A DNA stretch of 64,000 nucleotides, from positions 3,596,001 to 3,660,000 of the forward strand of contig NZ_UGNX01000001.1 of the NCBI RefSeq assembly GCF_900452415.1, read 5' to 3'. Both the position numbers and the translations under genes were made by a program. The notes beneath the pieces were generated by a model. That model was not told where the DNA came from. It saw only the letters and a list, made by a program, of their open reading frames with translations, and made no database searches. Numbering within the stretch: the stretch's first letter is position 1; the number at the start of each line of letters is the position of its first letter. Below, piece by piece: positions 15,821 through 24,418 of this stretch. This DNA comes from Legionella cincinnatiensis. GTDB taxonomy: Bacteria; Pseudomonadota; Gammaproteobacteria; Legionellales; Legionellaceae.

Positions 15821-18800
15821 TCAAGAAAAGTGGACTTCAAAATGCACTAGAGGATTAACTCCCATTTTTTCCACCTCTGGATTTTCCTCTAAATAAAATA
15901 TGGTTGAAAAATTAGGACCAGGATCGCGTTTCTCTGCTGCACCATATTTTACATAATGCATTACTGGATCCAACCCCGAAGCTTTTACATCAGGATAATA
16001 ATCTAAGTACCAATTCGCATCAAAAAAAACACTGCTACTACAAATTTTAATTGGGTTAATTAATATTTTTTTTCTAATTCTCTGAGTAAATTGATATATT
16101 TTTTTCTTTCTGAGGGATGCTATAGTTTGTTCTAAAAATAATATTTTTTTATTTTTAGATAAAAAAATATTTTCTAAATTTCGAATATGCCTGTCTTTGT
16201 CTGCAACTGCATGTCCTAGAGTTTCAGTGAGGTTCTCTTTTTCCTCAAGCATATACTCTATATTTCCAATATGCCGGTCTTTATCTACAACTGCATACTC
16301 TAGAGCTTCAGTGTGGTTCTCTTTTTCCTCAAGCATATGCTCTATATTTTCAATATGCCGGTCTTTATCTACAACTGCATACTCTAGAGCTTCAATGTGG
16401 TTCTCTTTTTCCTCAAGCATATGCTTTATATTTTCAATATGCCGGTCTTTATCTACAACTGCATACTCTAGAGCTTCAATGTGGTTCTCTTTTTCCTCAA
16501 GCATATACTCTATATTTTCAATATGCCGGTCTTTATCTACAACTGCATACTCTAGAGCTTCAATGTGGTTCTCTTTTTCCTCAAGCATATACTCTATATT
16601 TTCAATATGCCGGTCTTTATCTACAACTGCATGCTCTAGAGCTTCGATGTGGTTCTCTTTTTCCTCAAGCATATACTCTATATTTCCAATATGCCGGTCT
16701 TTATCTACAACTGCATGCTCTAGAGTTTCAATGTGGCTCTCTTTTTCCTCAAGCATATGCTCTATATTTTCAATATGCCGGTCTTTATCTACAACTGCAT
16801 ACTCTAGAGCTTCAATGTGGTTCTCTTTTTCCTCAAGCATATACTCTATATTTTCAATATGCCGGTCTTTATCTACAACTGCATACTCTAGAGCTTCAAT
16901 GTGGTTCTCTTTTTCCTCAAGCATATACTCTATATTTTCAATATGCCGGTCTTTATCTACAACTGCATGCTCTAGAGCTTCGATGTGGTTCTCTTTTTCC
17001 TCAAGCATATACTCTATATTTCCAATATGCCGGTCTTTGTCTCCAACTGCATGCTCTAGAGTTTCAATGTGGCTCTCTTTTTCCTCAAGCATATGCTCTA
17101 TATTTTCAATATGCCGGTCTTTGTCTCCAACTGCATGCTCTAGAGTTTCAATGTGGCTCTCTTTTTCCTCAAGCATATACTCTATATTTTCAATATGCCG
17201 GTCTTTGTCTCCAATCGCATGCTCCAAAGTTCCAATGAGCTTCTCTTTTTCTTCAAGCATATGCTCTATATTTTCAATATGCTGGTCTTTATCTTCAATC
17301 ACATGCTCAAGAGTTTCAATATAGTTATTTTTCACTTCAAGCAGATGCTCTAAGTTTCTAATATGATTATCTTTATCTGTAAGTGCTGTTTCTAGATTTC
17401 GGATATGTCTTTTATAATCAGTTATTACATAATTTAGATTAGACATTCGTAAAGAAGAAGATAAAGGAGGTATTGCAACACAATCTTGAACAACTTTACG
17501 TTGAAATAAAGACTCTAGTTCATAATAAGCTCGAATCTTTTCCTCATTTATTTTATATCCCATCGAATTGTATAGCGCTAAGAATAATCCTAATAAAGTA
17601 GTAGAAAAAGAGCTTTCCGGTTTACCATAACAAGAGATAGTACTATTTAACCATAATATGCTACGAAAAATAAGAAACCCTGCTGTTATTGGGCTTTCCC
17701 ATGCCCATTCTTGATCTATCGTACAAGGTAATCCATTTTGATTAATTATGATGTTCTGTGGGACCAAATCAATACTATTTCCTGGAAAAGATGTATCAAT
17801 ATCAATTTCTTTAATTGGATCATTCTTTAAAATGAGAGATGATACTATTAATAAATATTTCTTACAAAATAATCCCATTTCCTCAATAGACCAACCATCG
17901 CGTGTTACTATATCAATAAAATCACAAGATAATAGTTTACCTTTAATATAAACAGCCCTTTCTTCGAGATGATGGGTAAGCTCTTGGTCTTTTAAATCTG
18001 AAAACTCCGAAGATTCAAGTAACTTGCATTGTACTTCGATATTTCCTTTTTTAGTATTTAAGAATAAGGTTTCCTTGCAAAATGCTTTAGCTCTGTGTGT
18101 AGAGTAGTGATACGCCAAAACTTCTGAGGAAGGTAATTTAGTCTTTGATGTTCGTGCTACAATTAAAAAAGAATTCGCAAGATCGAGCCCTAGTTCATTT
18201 TTTAAAACCACAGGCCATACTAATTCCGGTGAAAAAAATAAATGAGGCGGTAATTGGGGATCTGCTCTCACACCATGGGTTACTAACATTTCAGCATCAA
18301 ATTCTTGGCTAGTAAAACCTTGTTGGGCAATAATGGACAACGGTAACTTGTAATCTGGAAATGGGGCAAAAAACTGATTTTCTATAAACCCTGCTTGATA
18401 GAGATAATTATTTAAAGTATGTCGCCCATAAGTTGTTGGTTGCTTGCCTTTATAACGTCCCTCTATGCCATACAAAGGTTGACCATGATGATCTTCAGGA
18501 GCCCCAGCAAAATATTTAAGTCCTAGTTGATTTTCAATTGCGATAATGAGTCGACCTTCGGGTTTTAACATGGATTTAACTTGTTGCAGCATATTATGTA
18601 CTGGACTTTCACCAGGCATAAATAAATTGGCGTATTCCAAGACACCAATTAAAGTAATGACATCAAATTTCTGACCACCACCAAATTTATGAAATTGCTC
18701 ACATACGACCTCTACATTATCCAAATCACGAGTACGAGCACGAGTAATTACTGCACGTCTTAATGTTCCTTCAAGTGCTAAAACATTAGCCCCGCATTCC

Positions 18801-19111
18801 CCTAAATAACGAGTTATTGCACCACAGCCTGAGCCGATTTCAAGCACATCCGAACCAGGAAAGATATTTTGAAAAGGGCGTAAAATATTAGCCCTACTCG
18901 CATTGAGGTGGTATAAGGAAGGCCAATCAATAAAATGTTTTTTTAATTCAGGTGAAAATAATGACACATCTTGGGCTTTAGAAATTACCGCGGCAATACG
19001 ATTTTCAACCTCATCGCCATCATTATAAGCAATATTTTCACAATCAGCTTTTAACCATACTCGAGTATTACGATCTTGAGAGTAACCCAGGTTTGAAAGT
19101 AAAGAGTTCAT
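15821..19111 (-). CDS. WbdD-like methyltransferase with giant repeat coiled coil, candidate O-antigen chain-length terminator
   Basis: A protein of 1096 residues. Residues 1-~250 are a class I SAM methyltransferase (VLEIGSGCGAITRYL near 89-103). Residues ~300-555 contain IDLVPQNIII and TIDQEW near 446-468, which look like a relic or variant of a kinase-type catalytic loop. Residues ~560-1010 are a coiled coil with fourteen 28-residue units (579-970). The last ~75 residues are the DANWYLD module shared with the next gene's glycosyltransferase. The order methyltransferase, kinase-like region, coiled coil beside wzm-wzt matches E. coli O9a WbdD, which caps the chain and measures its length. I chose ATG 19111 (overlaps the wzt stop as ATGA, AGGA 9 bases upstream) over 19117. 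Confidence 0.8.
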   Translation of the reverse strand: MNSLLSNLGYSQDRNTRVWLKADCENIAYNDGDEVENRIAAVISKAQDVSLFSPELKKHFIDWPSLYHLNASRANILRPFQNIFPGSDVLEIGSGCGAITRYLGECGANVLALEGTLRRAVITRARTRDLDNVEVVCEQFHKFGGGQKFDVITLIGVLEYANLFMPGESPVHNMLQQVKSMLKPEGRLIIAIENQLGLKYFAGAPEDHHGQPLYGIEGRYKGKQPTTYGRHTLNNYLYQAGFIENQFFAPFPDYKLPLSIIAQQGFTSQEFDAEMLVTHGVRADPQLPPHLFFSPELVWPVVLKNELGLDLANSFLIVARTSKTKLPSSEVLAYHYSTHRAKAFCKETLFLNTKKGNIEVQCKLLESSEFSDLKDQELTHHLEERAVYIKGKLLSCDFIDIVTRDGWSIEEMGLFCKKYLLIVSSLILKNDPIKEIDIDTSFPGNSIDLVPQNIIINQNGLPCTIDQEWAWESPITAGFLIFRSILWLNSTISCYGKPESSFSTTLLGLFLALYNSMGYKINEEKIRAYYELESLFQRKVVQDCVAIPPLSSSLRMSNLNYVITDYKRHIRNLETALTDKDNHIRNLEHLLEVKNNYIETLEHVIEDKDQHIENIEHMLEEKEKLIGTLEHAIGDKDRHIENIEYMLEEKESHIETLEHAVGDKDRHIENIEHMLEEKESHIETLEHAVGDKDRHIGNIEYMLEEKENHIEALEHAVVDKDRHIENIEYMLEEKENHIEALEYAVVDKDRHIENIEYMLEEKENHIEALEYAVVDKDRHIENIEHMLEEKESHIETLEHAVVDKDRHIGNIEYMLEEKENHIEALEHAVVDKDRHIENIEYMLEEKENHIEALEYAVVDKDRHIENIEYMLEEKENHIEALEYAVVDKDRHIENIKHMLEEKENHIEALEYAVVDKDRHIENIEHMLEEKENHTEALEYAVVDKDRHIGNIEYMLEEKENLTETLGHAVADKDRHIRNLENIFLSKNKKILFLEQTIASLRKKKIYQFTQRIRKKILINPIKICSSSVFFDANWYLDYYPDVKASGLDPVMHYVKYGAAEKRDPGPNFSTIFYLEENPEVEKMGVNPLVHFEVHFS
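16202..17377 (-). repeat. 84-bp in-frame tandem repeat, 14 copies, encoding coiled coil
   Basis: Each unit encodes 28 residues of the form DKDRHIENIEYMLEEKEN + HIEALEYAVV, exactly four heptads; each unit itself looks like two related 14-residue halves. The first two units (right end) and the last (left end) are most divergent, and the central ones are nearly identical. Counting from the N-terminal side, units 4-7 and 8-11 repeat the same order of variants, so there is also a 336-bp higher-order duplication. The period keeps frame and heptad register, so copy-number change would only alter coiled-coil length. Confidence 0.97.
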
Positions 19112-20418
19112 GTGCATACTTCCTGCGCAGAGAGTTTAAGGCCTAAATCAACAAGACCAAAAAAGCTTGTTTCAGCCAAAACATGTAAATGAACTGAATC
19201 ATAACGCCTATCATGAGGAACGATGTCCTCCCCTTGTCGAGAAGCCACTCCAAAAGAGACAAAATAATCACCCGAAGCAAGCTTACACTGAAACGATACT
19301 TTAGATTGAATTATGTTTCCATTAGTACCAAATGTTTTAAATTCATCGACGTTAAGCGTTTCTGAGTTAGCTCCGTAAACAGCAACACCTTCTTTTGTTT
19401 TAATAGTAATACCAAAAATTGGCCGAATCACATCTCTTAAAAATCTTACTGAAATCTGAAAAGTAATCCATTGGCCCGTAATGATGGATAAAGGATAAGG
19501 TTTATTATCTCCTTCCATATAAAAATCAAGAATTTGAGCTGCTCCATCTCCCCATCGATATTCATAGGGATTATAGCACGGACGAGTAGCGAATAAATCG
19601 GCAGAAGTACTTAATTCATGTTTAGGTTTGGATATTTCAATGACTGATTGCTGCTCCTCCGACGGCACTGGGGTGTTTGCTTTACCAAACAACAAATCTA
19701 AATACCGATTGACGACATGCCTGGGTTCACCTAACTCCATGACAAGCCCATTATTTAATAAAATAGCTTGGGAGCAATGAGTTACAATTTGTTCGCTTGA
19801 GTGAGTGACCAATAAAATGCTCGTTCCATTTTCTCTCAGTTGCTTCAGCCTATCAAAACATTTTGCTTGGAATTTTGCATCTCCTACAGCTAAAGCCTCA
19901 TCCACTATGAGGATGTCGGGTTCCACTTGTGATTGGACTGCAAAAGCTAATCTGATTGTCATTCCAGTAGAATAGGTTTTAGTCGGTTGCTCGATAAAAT
20001 CTCCTATATCAGCAAAAGCTACGATATCATCAAAACGCTCATCGATTTCTTTTTTGCTCAAACCAAGCATCGTTGCATTCATGTAGATATTTTCACGCCC
20101 AGTAAATTCTGGATTAAAACCTGAGCCTAGTTCTAATAGAGCAGCAATCCGACCTTGTGTTTGTACTTCACCTTCTGTAGCAGTAAGTGTTCCACAAATA
20201 ATTTGTAATAAAGTTGATTTACCGCTGCCATTTTTTCCGATAATACCAACAGTTTCTCCTTTGTTTACTTGAAAAGATACATCTTTAAGAGCCCAAAATT
20301 CGCGGTAATATTGTTTACGATTACGACTTAATATTTGCAGCAAGCGATCTTGGGGCTTGTTATAAATGTGATAACATTTGCTCAGATTGCTTACCTTGAT
20401 GGCAATTTCAGAAGACAT
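19108..20418 (-). CDS. wzt: O-antigen/polysaccharide ABC transporter ATP-binding protein Wzt with C-terminal domain
   Basis: A 436-residue protein. Walker A is GKNGSGKST (61-69), the signature region is YSTGMTIRLAF (149-159) and Walker B is ILIVDEALAVGD (169-180), the variant form typical of Wzt/TagH. Residues ~250-436 form an extra C-terminal domain as in Wzt proteins that recognise a modified chain end before export. The neighbouring WbdD-like gene (4-base overlap) could make that modification. It works with Wzm (next gene upstream) to move lipid-linked polysaccharide to the periplasm. Confidence 0.93.
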   Translation of the reverse strand: MSSEIAIKVSNLSKCYHIYNKPQDRLLQILSRNRKQYYREFWALKDVSFQVNKGETVGIIGKNGSGKSTLLQIICGTLTATEGEVQTQGRIAALLELGSGFNPEFTGRENIYMNATMLGLSKKEIDERFDDIVAFADIGDFIEQPTKTYSTGMTIRLAFAVQSQVEPDILIVDEALAVGDAKFQAKCFDRLKQLRENGTSILLVTHSSEQIVTHCSQAILLNNGLVMELGEPRHVVNRYLDLLFGKANTPVPSEEQQSVIEISKPKHELSTSADLFATRPCYNPYEYRWGDGAAQILDFYMEGDNKPYPLSIITGQWITFQISVRFLRDVIRPIFGITIKTKEGVAVYGANSETLNVDEFKTFGTNGNIIQSKVSFQCKLASGDYFVSFGVASRQGEDIVPHDRRYDSVHLHVLAETSFFGLVDLGLKLSAQEVCT

Positions 20419-20558
20419 TCTCTCACCAATCCTTTTTTAGAAAGCCAAATTTTCAGAAGACCTATAGCCTCGTTTGTATCTCTATTAAGTTTAATCACTG
20501 AAAACAGAAGTTATTGTATGATTTAACAGATAAAAATGCTTAGGATCAAGCAAAAAGA

Positions 20559-21380
20559 TTATAAAACATCTGCAAAGCCATCTTTTGTTTTCTGAAAACC
20601 CAAAAATCCCATATAAGCAATAAAAATACTAACGATAAAAAAAAGACCAAGAATTTCCCATTGTGGTAAATCTCCAAAGATAACAAGACTTCGAGCTTGC
20701 TCAATGATAAAGGTTAATGGATTAAGAAATAAAATCTTTTGAAAAATCTCTGGCAACATACTTATTGAATAGAAAACCGGAGAAAGATACATAATGACTT
20801 GCAGAATAAAAACCATCATATGAGTAATATCTCTTACATACACTCCTGCCGAACAAAGAAACCAACTCACTCCTAAAGAAAACAAAATTAAGGGTATAAA
20901 TAAAACAGGCAGTAATAAAATCGTGGCATTTACTTTTCCCAAGATAAAAAAACAAAATATCATTAACATAAATGTACTAATTATTGCGTGAAAAAGAGCG
21001 GTGCCTACGATCACCCATGGATAAACCTCTATAGGAAACACCACTTTTTTTACAAAGTTAGCATTACTTACAATCATAGAAGGTGAACGATTCAGACACT
21101 CAGCAAAAAAATTCAAAATGATTAAACCTACATAAATCAGTAATGAATACATAAGATTATTCGTAACACCTGGCCATTGAATATGCATAAAAACACTAAA
21201 CACAAGTGTATAAAGACCTAACATTAATAAAGGTGCAAGAAGTAACCACAAGACTCCCGCAAAAGAACCACGATATCTCATTAAGATGTCTCGTTTAACC
21301 AGTTGCAAGATGAGATCATAATGACGCCATAACATTAAAAACATCTGTGCAGGGTGATTTTTTGATAAAGAACGACCCAT
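20559..21380 (-). CDS. wzm: polysaccharide ABC transporter permease Wzm
   Basis: A 273-residue ABC-2 type permease with about six membrane helices. The N-terminal DILMRYRGSFAGVLWLLLAP stretch is typical of Wzm/TagG. It pairs with Wzt to export O-antigen on its lipid carrier. I chose ATG 21380 (AGGAAATAAT just upstream) over an ATG eight codons earlier. It is the first gene of the ~20.7-kb leftward run. The 140-bp gap before wzt is larger than others here and holds no obvious terminator. Confidence 0.92.
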   Translation of the reverse strand: MGRSLSKNHPAQMFLMLWRHYDLILQLVKRDILMRYRGSFAGVLWLLLAPLLMLGLYTLVFSVFMHIQWPGVTNNLMYSLLIYVGLIILNFFAECLNRSPSMIVSNANFVKKVVFPIEVYPWVIVGTALFHAIISTFMLMIFCFFILGKVNATILLLPVLFIPLILFSLGVSWFLCSAGVYVRDITHMMVFILQVIMYLSPVFYSISMLPEIFQKILFLNPLTFIIEQARSLVIFGDLPQWEILGLFFIVSIFIAYMGFLGFQKTKDGFADVL

Positions 21381-21635
21381 ATTATTTCCTATAAATACAT
21401 ACATTCCGGTTGTAACTATACAACAACATTCATTTTAAATACATATAGACACCAATAACTCTCTTTTTATAATTAAATCAAATTAACTTATTGTATAATA
21501 TAGTAATTTATTAAAAAAATAACGAAAAAGCTCATATTGGCTTGAGATATCTAAAACCTACGTTTAAACTACGGAACTATGATTACACACTCGGGATGAG
21601 TGTATATTATAAGGATTGCCATAGAGCACTAAAAA
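21381..21635. promoter_or_regulatory. divergent intergenic region between wzm and the DevC-type permease
   Basis: This AT-rich stretch must hold the start signals of the leftward LPS run and the rightward efflux operon. A TATAAT-like box is visible near 21495 on the plus strand, but no convincing -35 partner could be assigned, so exact promoters are not claimed. Confidence 0.35.
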
Positions 21636-22820
21636 ATGATTGGTAAAATAGCTCGCTCATTAATTGATGCAAAACACATCAATTTGTTTTCAGTTGCTTT
21701 TAAAATGCTCGTAAACAGTAAACGAAAGTTTATTGGTATGGTCATTGGCGCTACCTTTTCTGCCTTTATCATCATGCAACAGCCGGGAATTTACCAAGGA
21801 GTAACCGATCGTATTGTTGCGCCCATCCGAGCGATTACCGATGTTGATTTATGGGTGATGGGGGATACTTCATTTTCATTTGCAGATCCCCTGTATTTTA
21901 GACCTATAGATATCTATCGCATTCGTAGTATTCCCGGTGTCCTTTGGGCAAAACAATTATACCGAACTTGGTATACCATGATACATTCTGGAACCGGGAA
22001 AATAACCTCTTGGGAGCTTATAGGAGTCGATCCAGAGTCATTAGTAGGTTTACCTAAGACAATGATCGCCGGCACTCGCTCCTCAATCCACAAAACAAAT
22101 TCAATTATCATTGATGGTTATGCTTTAAAGCAGTTTGAAGCACCCGATGGAAGAACCATTCAATTGGGCGAGAAAATGCTTGAAGGACGAAATAAATTGA
22201 TTGTAACAGGCATAACTAAACCATTACGCACTTATATGTACGAACCTAAAGCCTATATGACCAGCAATCATATTCCTGATGTTTCTCATCGCAACTCGTT
22301 TATTTTAGTGAAAGTAAAACCTACCTATAATGTGCAACAAATTGCTTACGAGATTCGAAAAACCACTGGCTTTCTCCCCTTGACTCCAGATCAATTTGTC
22401 GAGCGTTCCAATCAATTTTTCCGTGAAAAAACCCCTATTGTTATTGCTTTTATCGCAGTAGCAATTGTTGGATTTATTATTGGCCTAGTTATGATGTGGC
22501 AAATTTTTACTAATTTTGTTTTAACTCATCTTCATCAATTTGGTATGTTGAAAATGCTAGGAGTTTCTAGTGCCTCCTTAATCAAAATGGTATTATTCCA
22601 AGCTGCTATTACTGGAGGTTTAGGTTATATTCTTGGCCTAGCATTGACAATGCTCTTCGGAGTGCTCTTCCATGATACAACGGTAGCATTTCACCTCACG
22701 CAACAAATTATTTTATTGGGAGCTTTAGGCTCAACAATAGTCATTGTTTTTTCTTCTTATTTTGCTATCTTAAAAGTCTTACGTTTGGATACAATAGAAT
22801 TATGTCGGGATACCAATTAA
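21636..22820 (+). CDS. ABC exporter permease, FtsX/DevC type
   Basis: A 394-residue permease of the DevC group. It has one N-terminal helix, a ~220-residue periplasmic region, and three C-terminal helices (from ~265). The family works with a DevA ATPase and a DevB membrane-fusion protein to export lipids or small molecules. The next three genes supply exactly those parts plus an outer-membrane factor. The stop codon overlaps the start of the ATPase gene (TAATG). Confidence 0.85.
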   Translation: MIGKIARSLIDAKHINLFSVAFKMLVNSKRKFIGMVIGATFSAFIIMQQPGIYQGVTDRIVAPIRAITDVDLWVMGDTSFSFADPLYFRPIDIYRIRSIPGVLWAKQLYRTWYTMIHSGTGKITSWELIGVDPESLVGLPKTMIAGTRSSIHKTNSIIIDGYALKQFEAPDGRTIQLGEKMLEGRNKLIVTGITKPLRTYMYEPKAYMTSNHIPDVSHRNSFILVKVKPTYNVQQIAYEIRKTTGFLPLTPDQFVERSNQFFREKTPIVIAFIAVAIVGFIIGLVMMWQIFTNFVLTHLHQFGMLKMLGVSSASLIKMVLFQAAITGGLGYILGLALTMLFGVLFHDTTVAFHLTQQIILLGALGSTIVIVFSSYFAILKVLRLDTIELCRDTN

Positions 22821-23530
22821 TGGATAACAAAAAAACCCCTACTTTAAATTGTATGAATATTGCCAAAAATTACCAAACAGGCACTACCACTCTTTCAGTA
22901 TTAGATAATTTCTCATTAGCACTTCATCCAGGTGAAATAGGGATGTTAATGGGAGCATCTGGATGTGGAAAAACGACGTTACTCATGATAGTAGGCGGTA
23001 TTCTCACACCCGATCAAGGGATTTGTGCGGTATGTGGGCATGACCTCTATAAAATGTCTCCCAAAGATAAAGTGGCTTTTCGTGCCACTCATATCAGTTT
23101 TCTTTTTCAACATCTTCATTTATTTCCAGCACTCTCTGCCCTGGAAAATTTAGCATTGCCCTTGTTAATTGATGGTGTATCACCTGAGAGTGCTTATCAA
23201 CAAGCAAAGCAACTCATGATTCGTTTAGGGCTAGAAATCCATATTTACTCAAAATTAGATACTCTATCCGGCGGCCAAAAACAACGAATTGCAATGGGAC
23301 GTGCATTAATTCGCGCACCACGCTTAATACTTTGCGATGAACCCACCAGTAATTTAGATAGAGATAGCAGCGATTTAGTTTTTTCGCTGATACAAGAATA
23401 TGCCAAAAAACATGGATGTACTTTTTTAATTTCTACTCATGATTATCGTATTATGGCACATGCAGACAAGGTACTTGAGTTCAAAGGATTAAATGATTAC
23501 CAAGTGACTTATCGAAAGGAAACCGTATGA
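22820..23530 (+). CDS. ABC exporter ATP-binding protein, DevA/LolD type
   Basis: A 236-residue ATPase. Walker A GASGCGKTTLL, signature LSGGQKQRIAMGRAL and Walker B RLILCDEPTSNLD are all intact. The start at 22820 is preferred because GGGA lies 9 bases upstream and it overlaps the permease stop; an in-frame ATG at 22802 would add six residues. Energises the DevC-type permease. Overlaps the membrane-fusion gene by 4 bases. Confidence 0.9.
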   Translation: MDNKKTPTLNCMNIAKNYQTGTTTLSVLDNFSLALHPGEIGMLMGASGCGKTTLLMIVGGILTPDQGICAVCGHDLYKMSPKDKVAFRATHISFLFQHLHLFPALSALENLALPLLIDGVSPESAYQQAKQLMIRLGLEIHIYSKLDTLSGGQKQRIAMGRALIRAPRLILCDEPTSNLDRDSSDLVFSLIQEYAKKHGCTFLISTHDYRIMAHADKVLEFKGLNDYQVTYRKETV

Positions 23531-24411
23531 AAAGAAAAATTATTGGTTATTGCTTGCTGTTGCTTTTAATTGGAGGCTCATACTTTTCTTTCATCTTAAG
23601 TCGCAAAATGTCACTACCTCAAATTCAGCCTGCACCTGTTGCCGTAAATGAAGAAATGATTGTTCCTGCTATAATTGATGCGACAAATGACATAACTCAT
23701 ATTCCAACCCTACAAAGCGGTATTATTAAAAAGATAAATGTCACCGTAGGGCAAATGGTAAAACAAGGAGAGATTTTATTTTCACTTGATGACACAGTAG
23801 GACAACATAATGTAGCAGTAAATAAGAGCGCACTAAAACAAGCAGAAAACAATCTCATTATTCAGACAAAAAATTTAAAGCATATTAAAGCACAGTTAAA
23901 ACGATTAAAAAGTATTGATAAACGAGCAATTAACCAAGCTGATGTACGAGAAAAAACGCATGAAGTGAAAATGGGAACCATCCAAATCGAGCAATTACAG
24001 CACAGCTTAGACACTGCGAAAGCAAATCTAAGAAATGCTGAATTGGCGCTCAGTCAATTGCATGTCGTAGCACCAAAAGATGGAATCATTTTACAAATTA
24101 ATGCGCATGTTGATGAGTTTGTTGGGGGAGGCAGCCAAATCATTCTCTTAGGAGACGCTCAAAAAGTAATCGTACGTGTTTCTATAGAAGAACGGGATAC
24201 TAAGAAATTTTCTCCTGAAGCTTCCGCATATTTAACTGGAGAAGACCTAAATATCCCTTTAACTTTTATTCAACTTGATCGCTACATTATTCAGAACGAT
24301 CGCCTCAATGCACGAGTACAAGAAGCCTTATATTTTTATAAGAGAGATGATCATCCTAACCTTGTAGCCGGCCGACAATTTGATGCTCATATTGCAATTA
24401 AAAATAAATGA
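23527..24411 (+). CDS. HlyD-family membrane-fusion protein, DevB type
   Basis: A 294-residue protein with one N-terminal membrane anchor (IIGYCLLLLLIGG). A lipoyl/barrel half (IPTLQSGIIKKINVTVGQMV), a ~90-residue alpha hairpin and the returning half (LHVVAPKDGIILQINAHVDE) follow. Bridges the inner-membrane ABC unit to the outer-membrane channel encoded next. Co-transcribed with its neighbours. Confidence 0.88.
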   Translation: MKRKIIGYCLLLLLIGGSYFSFILSRKMSLPQIQPAPVAVNEEMIVPAIIDATNDITHIPTLQSGIIKKINVTVGQMVKQGEILFSLDDTVGQHNVAVNKSALKQAENNLIIQTKNLKHIKAQLKRLKSIDKRAINQADVREKTHEVKMGTIQIEQLQHSLDTAKANLRNAELALSQLHVVAPKDGIILQINAHVDEFVGGGSQIILLGDAQKVIVRVSIEERDTKKFSPEASAYLTGEDLNIPLTFIQLDRYIIQNDRLNARVQEALYFYKRDDHPNLVAGRQFDAHIAIKNK

Positions 24412-24418
24412 TTCTCCT

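Noticed and set aside
16197..17324. 375-codon open frame on the plus strand
   Set aside because: It is antisense to the 84-bp repeats; the period is a multiple of 3, so one stop-free antisense unit gives a long false ORF of low-complexity Ser/Phe/Ile sequence.
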